Shown here piece after piece: positions 1 to 7,575 of a stretch of 34,625 nucleotides of DNA. The position numbers and the translations under genes are program-made. The stretch covers positions 1 through 34,625 of the forward strand of contig CANEEC010000007.1 in NCBI GenBank assembly GCA_947426455.1, given 5' to 3'. The notes beneath the pieces are model-generated. The model was not told the origin of the DNA. It made no database searches and was given only the letters and a program-made list of their open reading frames with translations. Numbering within the stretch: position 1 is the first letter of the stretch; every line of letters begins with the position of its first letter. This DNA comes from an uncultured Clostridia bacterium. GTDB lineage: Bacteria; Bacillota; Clostridia; Peptostreptococcales; Anaerovoracaceae.

Positions 1-1530
1 TACGCTGAAATGGTTGGTATCCAGCATGATTCCCGCAAGCAGCGCTTCCGCTTCCATTTTATCGATGGATTTTTTCTCCGTGTAATACTGTAAAATTTCC
101 GCTACCAGCTCCGATGCGGAGGAAGCGTAGGATTCCATATACGTCAGCATGGCGTTTTCAATGGCATCCTCCGAACGCCGATGATGGTCGATGACCACGA
201 TTTTTTCAGCTCTGGTCAAAAGTTCCGGACATTCGGTGATCTTGGGCCGGTGGGTATCCACCACCACCAAAAGCGTATCTTTATCTACCATTTCCAACGC
301 CTGTTCGCTGCTGACAAAGCGATACATTCCCGTAGCAGCCGCCTTGTCATAAATCCGATCCAGAGATTCGGGACGGCCGTTGATCACGATGGCCGCCTCT
401 TTGTTCCGAATGACAGCCATGCGGTAAATTCCCAGAGAAGCGCCGAAACAGTCCATATCCGGCCGGCTGTGACCCATGACGATCACGTTGGAGGCCTGAT
501 CGATCTGCGGGCGCAGCGCGTGAGCCATGATGCGGGATTTTCCTTTATTTCTCTTTTCAATGGCCTGTAACCGCCCGCCGTAATATTCCACAGTGTTCAT
601 CTTTTTGATGACAGCCTGATCGCCGCCGCGACCCAGCGCCAAATCCATGGCAGCAGCAGCGTATTCATCCAACTGGTCGTAGGTTTTTCCGCCCACGCCC
701 ATGCCGATGCTCACCGAAACGGGAAAATCGGCCTCGGTTTCAATGTTTCGAATCTCATCTAAAATGGAAAACTTATCCGCTACCATCTTTTCATAATATC
801 TGGCTTCAAACACCATGTGATATTGATATCGGCTGTAGCGGATGATAGAGGCGTTATATCGCGCCGCCCACTGGCGAATCATTTTCTCAATCTGCGCCGC
901 AAGCTCCGAACGCCTGTTGTCCGGCGTTGCCGCCACCAGATCGTCGTAGTTGTCCACGCTGAGATACGCCACGCAGGGGCGTTCATCCCGGTACATGGCT
1001 TTCAGCATCTCCCAGTTGGTGATGTCCTGCCAGTAAAGCAGCCGCGTATCCATATCGTTCATGCGGCTGGTGATGATTCGATAGACCTTGCTGTCGGCAG
1101 ACACCGTCACATAGTCGTCCACGGTTTCCGTTTCATCCTCCGGCAGAAATTCGCTGTGCTTCACATTGGTGACTGCCTGAATGTTGGTGTTAAACAGCTC
1201 CACCTGAGAAAACAGCGAACGGAATTTATGATTGACCCAAAGAATGGCGCCGTCCCGGTCGATCATGCAGATAGGCAAAGGATTTTCCGCCACGAACTGT
1301 CGGGAAGAATCGTCCATTTCCTCGGTGATGTTATCCGCGTATTCCTTCAGCTGATAACCCTTGTTTTCGGCGTACTTTCGGTAATATATCGCAAGCGCTA
1401 TGATGATGACAAAGGCAGTCGCGCCAAGCCGGATATCCAGATACGCAAGCACTAAGGCAAACACGATCTGAATGACCAGATTTACGCGCAGTATCGGCCC
1501 GATGATCTTCTGTAAAAAGTTTTTACTCAT
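1..1530 (-). CDS. gdpP: Cyclic-di-AMP phosphodiesterase GdpP (DHH family), 3' end cut by window edge
   Basis: Reading leftward from ATG at 1530 gives 510 codons with no stop before the window edge, so the C-terminal part of the DHHA1 domain is missing. Two membrane helices (about residues 12-31 and 36-49) are followed by a PAS-like domain (about 75-160), a degenerate GGDEF domain (about 165-300) and a DHH phosphoesterase domain. The DHH domain shows GHSRPDMDCFGAS near residue 345 and VVIDHHRR near 445, the metal-binding motifs of the family. Members hydrolyse c-di-AMP to pApA at the membrane and so affect potassium balance, cell-wall stress and beta-lactam tolerance. The start is supported by AGAGGATAG just upstream. 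The gene has its own promoter behind the terminator of the rpsF operon. In many Bacillota rplI and dnaB follow, but that part lies outside the window. Confidence 0.95.
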   Translation of the reverse strand, partial: MSKNFLQKIIGPILRVNLVIQIVFALVLAYLDIRLGATAFVIIIALAIYYRKYAENKGYQLKEYADNITEEMDDSSRQFVAENPLPICMIDRDGAILWVNHKFRSLFSQVELFNTNIQAVTNVKHSEFLPEDETETVDDYVTVSADSKVYRIITSRMNDMDTRLLYWQDITNWEMLKAMYRDERPCVAYLSVDNYDDLVAATPDNRRSELAAQIEKMIRQWAARYNASIIRYSRYQYHMVFEARYYEKMVADKFSILDEIRNIETEADFPVSVSIGMGVGGKTYDQLDEYAAAAMDLALGRGGDQAVIKKMNTVEYYGGRLQAIEKRNKGKSRIMAHALRPQIDQASNVIVMGHSRPDMDCFGASLGIYRMAVIRNKEAAIVINGRPESLDRIYDKAAATGMYRFVSSEQALEMVDKDTLLVVVDTHRPKITECPELLTRAEKIVVIDHHRRSEDAIENAMLTYMESYASSASELVAEILQYYTEKKSIDKMEAEALLAGIMLDTNHFSV

Positions 1531-1613
1531 GGCTATCCTCTCAAATTGAAAGCAACAGATCCACATGCCAAGATACAGTCCGGCAATCCACACCCAGTCT
1601 GTATATTCTACAT

Positions 1614-1642
1614 ATTATATCATAATCTCGAAGTTCTGTCTT
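1614..1642 (-). promoter_or_regulatory. Candidate sigma-A promoter of gdpP
   Basis: On the minus strand AAGACA (1637-1642) and a perfect TATAAT (1614-1619) are separated by 17 bp. They lie 84 bp upstream of the gdpP start and downstream of the rpsR terminator, so gdpP can be transcribed on its own. The rest of the 1531-1850 gap holds GC-rich sequence with no convincing gene. Confidence 0.6.
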
Positions 1643-1782
1643 TCTTTTTTGCATCGGCCGGGGGTTTTTCGCAGAGATTTCACATAGCAAACGCCTTCGG
1701 CAGATGTGCGCGAAACGTCGGCATTGCGCATGGAAACCGACGGCTGCGCGTCGCCGTTTCGGCGCCCGCGCGCCGATTGCCG

Positions 1783-1832
1783 CAAAAAAAGAACTGTCGT
1801 ACAATAATGATATCTCATGTATTGTACGACAG
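1783..1832 (-). terminator. Rho-independent terminator of rpsF-ssb-rpsR
   Basis: A perfect 13-bp inverted repeat (1794-1806 with 1820-1832) is followed on the minus strand by TTCTTTTTTT. It starts 18 bp after the rpsR stop codon and ends the ribosomal operon. Confidence 0.9.
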
Positions 1833-1850
1833 CTTCCAATGTCGAATCAA

Positions 1851-2087
1851 TTAGTCGGCAACGTAGGGCAGCAGAGCAACGATTCTCGCTCTCTTGATGG
1901 CTTTCGTTACCTCTCTTTGATGAATCGCACAAGTACCGGTGATTCTCTTAGGCAGGATCTTGCCTCTTTCGGTCACGTACTTCTTCAGCTTTTCAACATC
2001 CTTGTAATCGATGGTTTCTGTTTTATCTGCGCAGAACTGGCATACTTTCTTTCTTCTCATGCCGCCGCGTCTCTTATCCTGCATCAT
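1851..2087 (-). CDS. rpsR: 30S ribosomal protein bS18
   Basis: A 78-residue basic protein with the typical S18 core: a KVCQFC N-terminal segment, an [12 protein letters not shown] segment, [12 protein letters not shown] and a lysine/arginine-rich end. S18 binds as a heterodimer with S6 to the platform of the small ribosomal subunit. The CxxC near residue 16, with a further Cys in the TGTC segment, suggests a zinc-binding S18 version. A strong AAGGAGG at 2095-2101 stands 7 bp before the first of two adjacent ATG codons, so the upstream ATG is chosen. It is the last gene of the rpsF-ssb-rpsR operon, 36 bp after ssb. Confidence 0.97.
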   Translation of the reverse strand: MMQDKRRGGMRRKKVCQFCADKTETIDYKDVEKLKKYVTERGKILPKRITGTCAIHQREVTKAIKRARIVALLPYVAD

Positions 2088-2123
2088 AGGTAAGCCTCCT
2101 TATTTTCAATACTTCGCTTCAAA

Positions 2124-2585
2124 TTAGAACGGAATGTCGTCGTCGGACACGCTCTGGAAACCTTCGGGAATTCCGCCGAAGTCGGAACCGCCCGACTGAG
2201 CCTCTGTGTTGTCGGAACCGCCGTAGCTCTGGCCGCCATACTGGCCGCCGGACGCGCCGCTTCTGTCTCCGCTGCTCAAAAATTCCACTCTGTCAGCCAC
2301 GATATCCGTGGTGTATCTGGTTTCGCCGGTCTGCGTTTTATAGCTGCCGGTTTGAATTCGTCCCTGCACCGCTACCTGGCGTCCTTTATCCAGATACCGT
2401 TCGCAGTTTTCGGCCTGCTTTCCAAAGACGACGATATTGATGAAATCTACCGTCTTTTCCTGATCTCTGGAAAACGGACGATCCACAGCCAGAGAAAATC
2501 TGGCGATGGCCACCTGGTTTCCGGAGTTGGAATAGCGCAGTTCCGGTTTTCTCGTTAATCTTCCGATTAAAATTACTGAATTCAT
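2124..2585 (-). CDS. ssb: Single-stranded DNA-binding protein
   Basis: A 153-residue protein with an N-terminal OB fold (about 1-105: MNSVILIGRLTRKPELR, then DFINIVVFGKQAEN) that coats single-stranded DNA during replication, repair and recombination. A Gly/Ser/Gln-rich flexible linker follows (about 108-140). The protein ends in the acidic tip DDDIPF, which docks partner proteins such as RecO, RecQ, PriA and polymerase subunits. The start ATG follows GGTGA. It sits between rpsF and rpsR, the conserved order in Bacillota, 14 bp after rpsF, and is presumably co-regulated with the ribosomal proteins. Confidence 0.97.
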   Translation of the reverse strand: MNSVILIGRLTRKPELRYSNSGNQVAIARFSLAVDRPFSRDQEKTVDFINIVVFGKQAENCERYLDKGRQVAVQGRIQTGSYKTQTGETRYTTDIVADRVEFLSSGDRSGASGGQYGGQSYGGSDNTEAQSGGSDFGGIPEGFQSVSDDDIPF

Positions 2586-2599
2586 AGTGTCACCAATTT

Positions 2600-2887
2600 C
2601 TATTTTTCATCTTTATTGATGATCAAGTGTCTGATAACATTGTCGGAAATCTTGAGTCTTCTGTCTAATTCTTTCGGAAGCTCGGGCTTTGCAGTAAATT
2701 CTACGACTACGTAATAACCTTCGTTCATCTTCTGAATCGGATATGCCAGCTTTCTCATACCCCATACGTCTACCTTACCGACTTCGCCAGCGGTTTCGAT
2801 GATGCCCTTAACGGCCTCAATCGTCGCTTCCTTCTTGTCTTCTTCTAAAGTAGACTTGATGATGAACATGATCTCATAATTGTTCAT
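2600..2887 (-). CDS. rpsF: 30S ribosomal protein bS6
   Basis: A 95-residue protein matching S6 from MNNYEIMFIIKS through WGMRKLAYPIQKMNEGYYVV to a C terminus ending in NKDEK. S6 pairs with S18 in the 30S platform. An in-frame GTG lies 9 bp further upstream (2896), but it overlaps the Shine-Dalgarno GGGAGGTG (2894-2901). The ATG at 2887, 6-8 bp after that site, is therefore taken as the true start and gives the usual length. It is the first gene of the operon and has a leader of nearly 200 nt with several hairpins. Confidence 0.96.
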   Translation of the reverse strand: MNNYEIMFIIKSTLEEDKKEATIEAVKGIIETAGEVGKVDVWGMRKLAYPIQKMNEGYYVVVEFTAKPELPKELDRRLKISDNVIRHLIINKDEK

Positions 2888-2913
2888 TTCTTTCACCTCC
2901 CTGTGGACTGAAT

Positions 2914-3050
2914 GGCTTCGGCCGTACTGCCGAAGCAGAGAGCATCACTTCATGAAAATTCTTCTTCACAAATTAAATGCTTTACAATTCCATCACAAGC
3001 TTCAATTCTTGGCGGCTTAGCCGCATAGTTGCTTGTGATGCAATAGTTCC
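2914..3050 (-). promoter_or_regulatory. Structured 5' leader of rpsF-ssb-rpsR, candidate S6:S18 autoregulatory RNA
   Basis: The untranslated leader carries two strong stems on the minus strand. The first is a perfect 10-bp stem (2991-3000 with 3031-3040) enclosing a 5-bp GC hairpin (3012-3016 with 3020-3024). The second is a perfect 8-bp hairpin (2915-2922 with 2929-2936) ending 13 nt upstream of the Shine-Dalgarno site. rpsF leaders in many bacteria bind the S6:S18 complex to repress translation. That this leader does so is inferred from position and structure; the exact consensus was not verified. No U-run follows the hairpins, so they are not plain terminators. Confidence 0.5.
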
Positions 3051-3087
3051 TTCCTTACGGCAACGCCGCAAGTTAATGAACGGAACT

Positions 3088-3115
3088 ATTATATCACAAA
3101 TTTTAGTGTTTGCAA
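3088..3115 (-). promoter_or_regulatory. Promoter of rpsF-ssb-rpsR
   Basis: On the minus strand TTGCAA (3110-3115) and a perfect TATAAT (3088-3093) are spaced 16 bp. They lie just after the stop of the preceding gene. A 9-bp perfect inverted repeat (3042-3050 with 3082-3090) has one arm overlapping the -10 box. Confidence 0.65.
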
Positions 3116-3122
3116 GTGTTTT

Positions 3123-4724
3123 TTAATCGTCATACTCATCGCCGAACCGGTCTTCCCATTGGTTGAACATGTTTTCCCGCAGTTCGTCATATTCCAGCAC
3201 TTTCTCTGCGTCACCGGGCTTTCCCTGGGGCAAACGGCTTTCCACCGTTCTTGCACTCTCTGCTTTCGCCGTCAGATGTGCATAGCTGCCCAGCGTAAGC
3301 GTCAACGCGGCGGCGTCTCCCTTTCTGCCACTGTGCATGTCGAGGCTCACGCGAATGGGAATCTTCTCTTCGGAAAACAGCGCTTCCTGAAACGCCATGT
3401 CCACGGTCATCGCCCAGGAATCCACCATCTCTGCGGAGGTTTCGCGAACCACCAGCCTGCCGTCCAATTCCACGTCCTCCGGCAGATCCATCGCCATGAT
3501 CTCGCTCAATCCTCCCATCCAACTGAGACCGATGGCGTCGCGAACCGCTCGCTCGATAGCCGCGGGATTCAACTCGGCCACCCAGGCGCTGCCTTCTTTA
3601 TGGAATGCCTTATCTCCGATCAGCGATCTGACAACGGTATAGCCGATGCGTGCCTGATCGTATGTTTCGGTGTCGATATGCTTCATATCTACACCGGTGA
3701 TATACTGTATAAACGCAAGCGTGCTGATGCCTTCCCTTTTTCCCAGCATGTTCCACAGTATCTCCGAATCTATGCCCGTCTCATATCCCAGATCCTCCAT
3801 GCCCATGTGAATCCAGCAGTCCTTTTCATCCGCAGGCATCCAATATTCATTCTCTAACGGCGTTCCTTTGACATAGACGTCCCCGGTCAGTCCGTCGGCA
3901 TAAGCCTGCAGTTCCATGGAAGTATCAATGGAACCTTTCAATGTTGTTCTATCCAACTGTACCGTAACATCCCCAAAGAGATCGCCCTCCGCGGTCATAT
4001 CCGTCTTTCCCTGAAAAGACAACCTGTTCAAGGTTCCTGCCAGAGAAAGCGTTGCGCTGATTAACGAATCGCCGAGAGACATATAAAAGAGGTCGCCCAT
4101 GGGCAGCTGCGAAATTTCTCCCTGAACGTCGATCTTCATCCGTTCGCTGATCGCTTTTTCTTCCTCTGTGGAAACCGCTTCGCTTTCGATCAGCTTCCCC
4201 AAGATAGAAAATTCCTGATCGACTTCACCGTAGATGCTGTCAAAATCGATGATGACCACCGTTTGCTCCCATCTGTCCCACGCCACGGTATATCCCAAAG
4301 CGTCTCCTAAAAACTTTACCGGCACATAGGCACGCCCGTTTTGAGAAAAGGGAGCCACATCCATTTGCATCGTCTCTACGCCGTCATCCCGCCGCTTTTC
4401 CAGCGTTTTTGATCCCAGCGTCATGCGCAGCCGAAGCTGTTTTTCCGGAAAATCTGCGGTGATGCTCCTGTCAGCGCCGTTCCACGAGACCTGTCCGCCC
4501 AGTGCCTCCATCACAGCCTGATAGGGCACCATCGTCCGGCCCTGTGCCACCATGGGCTTCGCATCGGAAAATGTCAGATACTCGCCATTGTACTGCACCC
4601 TGATTTCACTGTCCGTTTTGCCGCCGGCGGCAAAAACTGCGGTTTCCGTTCCCAGACAGAGACACAGCGCCAGCGCTGCCGCTGCAAATCGAACAATCCG
4701 TTTTTTTGTTCCTCTTGCTTTCAT
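3123..4724 (-). CDS. Secreted protein with copper amine oxidase N-terminal-like (stalk) domain
   Basis: A 533-residue protein with a signal peptide: basic KKR start, hydrophobic stretch at about 12-30, and an AVFAAGG cleavage region. Residues of about 40-155 match the stalk domain found in many Clostridia surface proteins (PF07833 type), with the hallmarks GRTMVPYQAVMEALGG and GRAYVPVKFLGDALGY. The remaining 370 residues are mixed alpha/beta and have no motif I recognise. The tail is acidic (EDRFGDEYDD). No LPXTG, SLH or lipobox motif is visible, so the protein is probably released or loosely wall-associated. The start ATG has AAAGGAG 7 bp upstream. It lies 82 bp after the rRNA methyltransferase gene and may share its transcript. 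The function is unknown; an enzymatic amine oxidase role is not implied by this domain. Confidence 0.8.
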   Translation of the reverse strand: MKARGTKKRIVRFAAAALALCLCLGTETAVFAAGGKTDSEIRVQYNGEYLTFSDAKPMVAQGRTMVPYQAVMEALGGQVSWNGADRSITADFPEKQLRLRMTLGSKTLEKRRDDGVETMQMDVAPFSQNGRAYVPVKFLGDALGYTVAWDRWEQTVVIIDFDSIYGEVDQEFSILGKLIESEAVSTEEEKAISERMKIDVQGEISQLPMGDLFYMSLGDSLISATLSLAGTLNRLSFQGKTDMTAEGDLFGDVTVQLDRTTLKGSIDTSMELQAYADGLTGDVYVKGTPLENEYWMPADEKDCWIHMGMEDLGYETGIDSEILWNMLGKREGISTLAFIQYITGVDMKHIDTETYDQARIGYTVVRSLIGDKAFHKEGSAWVAELNPAAIERAVRDAIGLSWMGGLSEIMAMDLPEDVELDGRLVVRETSAEMVDSWAMTVDMAFQEALFSEEKIPIRVSLDMHSGRKGDAAALTLTLGSYAHLTAKAESARTVESRLPQGKPGDAEKVLEYDELRENMFNQWEDRFGDEYDD

Positions 4725-4806
4725 GGTATTCTCCTTTCCGCTTCCTGCTTTCCTGCTGTCACAACTTTTCCCGTCACCATAATTTTTCTGATTGTCGCAG
4801 CCGCCG

Positions 4807-6501
4807 TTACACCCATCGCAGTCCTTTGGGATAGTGGTTTTTCACCAGACCGTCAGACACCTTTGCCCAACCCAGAGGAAACCCGCAATAAGTTACGATA
4901 TTCCAGCCGTTTTTATTTCGATCGTTTTTCACCGGCGCGACCGGCGCATTTGCAGCCGGCGTGTTTGCGGCAACCGCGTCAAGCGCCAGCGTTTCGCCCC
5001 GGAGATATCGTCCTGCCAAATCTTTCAAGTCTTCGCCCATAACAGCGTCCTGAACACCGGCGGTCTCTGCACCGGCATCCCCGGTATTGACAGTCCCGAC
5101 GCCGCACAGCTCCAGGCACCGATCCTCTAAATGCAGTTCCTCTATGATCTCCGGTGTCAATGCCATTGCCAACGCGTGAGACGGTTCCAGGCGTCCCTTT
5201 TTTATGGTTCCCAGATGAAGGCCGGGACGGAGCACCGTCAAACCGTCAAGATGAGGGCAATCCCTGTGGGCGGCATACAGCTGTTCGCCGAACATCAGCC
5301 ACTGAAATCCACTGCCGCAGATGCGGTTTAACGCGGCTTCGCCGTCGTGAAAATACGCCTTGGCAAAAGCTTCCCACTCCTTCGGCGGGCGGGACAGCGG
5401 CCGATTGGAACCGGCTGCGCCTTTTTTCTTTTTCTTATCGCCGCCGAACCAGAGGGCGTCCCGCTGCCGTTTTGTCTCCGGCAAATCCTCCGTCTCATCA
5501 TCCCTGTGGTGCAGCTTTGCCACGAAATGCCCTTCGCCGTCCAAATGCTGTGGCCAAAGGCGCGCCGTCCTGCGAATCTGCGTCTTTTCTTCCTCCGTCA
5601 ACTCCCAAGCCGCCGAGTTGGAAACCGCCGCATCGCAGTCCAGTTCCTCAGTCATCCATTCCGGACGTCCGGGGCGAAAGTCCCCAAAGAGTTCCGACAC
5701 CGGCTCCGCTTCCCATTCCGGCCACCGGCGCAGCATCCACAGAACCACAGCTTCATTTTCCGCCGGGGCAAAGGTGCAGGTGGAATAAACCAGCGTGCCG
5801 CCGGGCGCCAGCATGGCCTCCGCCTCCGCCAGAATTTCCTTCTGCCGCCGGGCGCACAGTTTCACTTTCTCCGGACTCCACTGAGCGATGGTATCCTCAT
5901 CCTTGCGAAACATTCCTTCGCCGGAACAGGGCGCGTCCACTACGATCACATCGAAGCACCGGGGAAAGCGGGCGGAAAGCTCCGCCGGCGCGTGATTGGT
6001 CACCATGCCGTTTGTCAATCCCATGCGTTCCATGTTCTGCGATAAAATTTTGGCGCGTGCCGGATGAATCTCATTGCTCACCAGAAACCCACGTCCCCGC
6101 ATGATAGAAGCCAGCTGACTGCTCTTTCCGCCGGGAGCAGCGCACAGGTCCAAAACCCGCAGCGGCTTTTCGCTTTTTTCTATGAGAAGCCGCACGGTCT
6201 CCGCCACCGCCATGGCGCTGGGTTCCTGTATGTAGTACAGCCCCGCCTCGTGAAAGGGATGTTTTCCCGGCCGGAGGCCTTTCTCCTGTTCCGCTTCCGG
6301 ATCGTAATAAAAACCGCTGTCACACCAGGGAATGGGCGTAAAAGAAAAGGGGTGCATCCGCCGAAAGCCATCCACAGAGGTTTTCAACAGATTCACCCGC
6401 AATCCACCGTACCGTTCTCTGTGGAAACTTTCAAAAAAAGCGTCGCTTTCCGAACCAAGCATCGCCCGCATCCGTTCTGAAAACTCACCTGGAAGGTTCA
6501 T
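4807..6501 (-). CDS. RsmF/RsmB-type rRNA cytosine-C5 methyltransferase (NOL1/NOP2/Sun family)
   Basis: A 564-residue SAM-dependent RNA m5C methyltransferase. The SAM site is DLCAAPGGKSSQLA (about residues 117-130). Motif IV is VVDAPCSGEGMFRKDE (about 186-201), with one of the two key cysteines. Motif VI is VYSTCTFAPAENE (about 239-251), with the catalytic cysteine. The C-terminal end GFPLGWAKVSDG...NHYPKGLRWV is the PUA-like RNA-binding tail seen in RsmF relatives. The protein is longer than the usual ~450 residues because of a lysine-rich insert near 352-372 and an Ala/Asn/Pro linker near 500-525. Homologues modify 16S rRNA cytosines; the exact target here cannot be read from sequence. The start follows GGAGGAGG closely. 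The DnaA-box cluster lies immediately upstream. Confidence 0.88.
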   Translation of the reverse strand: MNLPGEFSERMRAMLGSESDAFFESFHRERYGGLRVNLLKTSVDGFRRMHPFSFTPIPWCDSGFYYDPEAEQEKGLRPGKHPFHEAGLYYIQEPSAMAVAETVRLLIEKSEKPLRVLDLCAAPGGKSSQLASIMRGRGFLVSNEIHPARAKILSQNMERMGLTNGMVTNHAPAELSARFPRCFDVIVVDAPCSGEGMFRKDEDTIAQWSPEKVKLCARRQKEILAEAEAMLAPGGTLVYSTCTFAPAENEAVVLWMLRRWPEWEAEPVSELFGDFRPGRPEWMTEELDCDAAVSNSAAWELTEEEKTQIRRTARLWPQHLDGEGHFVAKLHHRDDETEDLPETKRQRDALWFGGDKKKKKGAAGSNRPLSRPPKEWEAFAKAYFHDGEAALNRICGSGFQWLMFGEQLYAAHRDCPHLDGLTVLRPGLHLGTIKKGRLEPSHALAMALTPEIIEELHLEDRCLELCGVGTVNTGDAGAETAGVQDAVMGEDLKDLAGRYLRGETLALDAVAANTPAANAPVAPVKNDRNKNGWNIVTYCGFPLGWAKVSDGLVKNHYPKGLRWV

Positions 6502-6512
6502 CCGTCCTCCTC

Positions 6513-6670
6513 CTTTCCACAGTTTATCAAAAAGTTTTCCACAAATTTATCCACATTATCCACAAACTATCCACAAGTTATCCACTTTTTGGACATCTGT
6601 GGATTACCTGTGGATTTTTTTGCGAAATCGGTGGAAAACTCCCTATTTTATCCACAAATCATGGGGATAA
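6513..6670. promoter_or_regulatory. DnaA-box cluster
   Basis: Three perfect TTATCCACA boxes (6547-6555, 6556-6564, 6648-6656) and five with one mismatch occur within about 140 bp. The one-mismatch boxes are 6535-6543, 6567-6575 and 6578-6586 on plus, and 6598-6606 and 6662-6670 on minus. Weaker boxes with two mismatches lie at 6513-6521 (plus), 6609-6617 and 6630-6638 (minus). Boxes from 6535 to 6578 point the same way at steps of 12, 9, 11 and 11 bp, about one helical turn. The group from 6598 on is mostly inverted toward them. The cluster fills the 141-bp gap between two minus-strand genes and runs into the end of the upstream one. DnaA binding is inferred. The function could be DnaA titration, gene regulation or, less likely, replication initiation. 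Confidence 0.8.
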
Positions 6671-7566
6671 GTCCCATCTTCTTTCAAAGCCGCAAGGGCG
6701 GAAACCACGGTCTCCCGATCTTCACGATATGTGACCCCGTGCCACTTATCCGTTGATTTTAACACCTTCACGGAAGCTCTGCCCCCACGGACCAAACCGT
6801 CGGCTACAAAGGGCAAAAAGTATTCCGCTTTCTGTGGATTGTTCTCCTGTGCATGAATCAGGAAAGCCGGGAATTGCTTTTCCAGTTCCTCCATCATGCT
6901 GTGGGTAAAGCCCCATAGATTCATGGATACGATCGTCCCCTCGGGAAGATCGCTCCAGGTAGCGCCGTCGTCCTCTGTAAATTGGATGATGCCGCCGTTT
7001 CTCTGAATTTTGGTGCGTTCCACAATGTTCTTCAGCATCCCGTCCTCTCCCAGAGAGCATACGCCTCTGGCAACGCTGCCGTTTTCCGTCAGCGTATTCT
7101 CAATCTGATATCCCACCATGCAGAACTGATAGGTGTCGCCGTCCTGAGCCGCAGCGAGAAAATCATAGATGTGCCGGAACGCCTGACGGCCATAGAAATC
7201 GTCGGCGTTGATTACGGCAAAGGGACCGTCGATGACGTGACGGCCTGCCAGCACCGCGTGTCCCGTACCCCATGGCTTCACACGACCCTCGGGTACGGAA
7301 AATCCCTCCGGAAGATCGGTCAGCTCCTGAAACGCGTATTCAATTTGCAGCCGGTTCGCGGCTCTGCCCTCCATCAATCTGCGGAAGTCCTGTTCCATCT
7401 CCCGCTTAATGACGAACACTACCTTTTCAAATCCGGCCTTCCAGGCATCGTACAGAGAAAAGTCGATAATCAGTTCTCCGTTGGATCCCACCGGATCCAT
7501 CTGCTTTAAACCGCCGTAACGGCTTCCCATGCCGGCAGCCATCACCAATAATACAGGTTGTTTCAT
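6643..7566 (-). CDS. Nucleotidyltransferase family protein (sugar-nucleotide type)
   Basis: A 307-residue protein with the N-terminal nucleotide-binding signature of NTP-transferases (VLLVMAAGMGSRYGGLKQ, residues 5-22). A GTGHAVLAG segment follows near 101-109 and a metal-binding VINADDFYG near 118-126. The family joins an NTP to a sugar phosphate or similar acceptor to make activated precursors for envelope polymers. The actual substrate is not evident. It starts 9 bp after the stop of the plsC-type gene, and its ribosome binding site AAGGAG overlaps that gene's end, which suggests translational coupling. Its last codons contain a perfect DnaA box (6648-6656). The pairing with an acyltransferase hints at membrane or envelope lipid metabolism, but this is only inference. 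Confidence 0.82.
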   Translation of the reverse strand: MKQPVLLVMAAGMGSRYGGLKQMDPVGSNGELIIDFSLYDAWKAGFEKVVFVIKREMEQDFRRLMEGRAANRLQIEYAFQELTDLPEGFSVPEGRVKPWGTGHAVLAGRHVIDGPFAVINADDFYGRQAFRHIYDFLAAAQDGDTYQFCMVGYQIENTLTENGSVARGVCSLGEDGMLKNIVERTKIQRNGGIIQFTEDDGATWSDLPEGTIVSMNLWGFTHSMMEELEKQFPAFLIHAQENNPQKAEYFLPFVADGLVRGGRASVKVLKSTDKWHGVTYREDRETVVSALAALKEDGTYPHDLWIK

Positions 7567-7575
7567 TTGATGCTT

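Noticed and set aside
2888..2896. GTG at 2896 as the rpsF start
   Set aside because: It overlaps the Shine-Dalgarno site of the ATG at 2887, which gives the normal S6 length.
5154..6104. Plus-strand open frame of 316 codons
   Set aside because: It lies wholly opposite the rRNA methyltransferase gene, has no ribosome site and has a low-complexity, Arg/Pro-rich product.
6502..6642. oriC as explanation of the DnaA boxes
   Set aside because: Not excluded, but no dnaA/dnaN, no long AT-rich unwinding region and no change in gene orientation are seen, so only a DnaA-box cluster is called.
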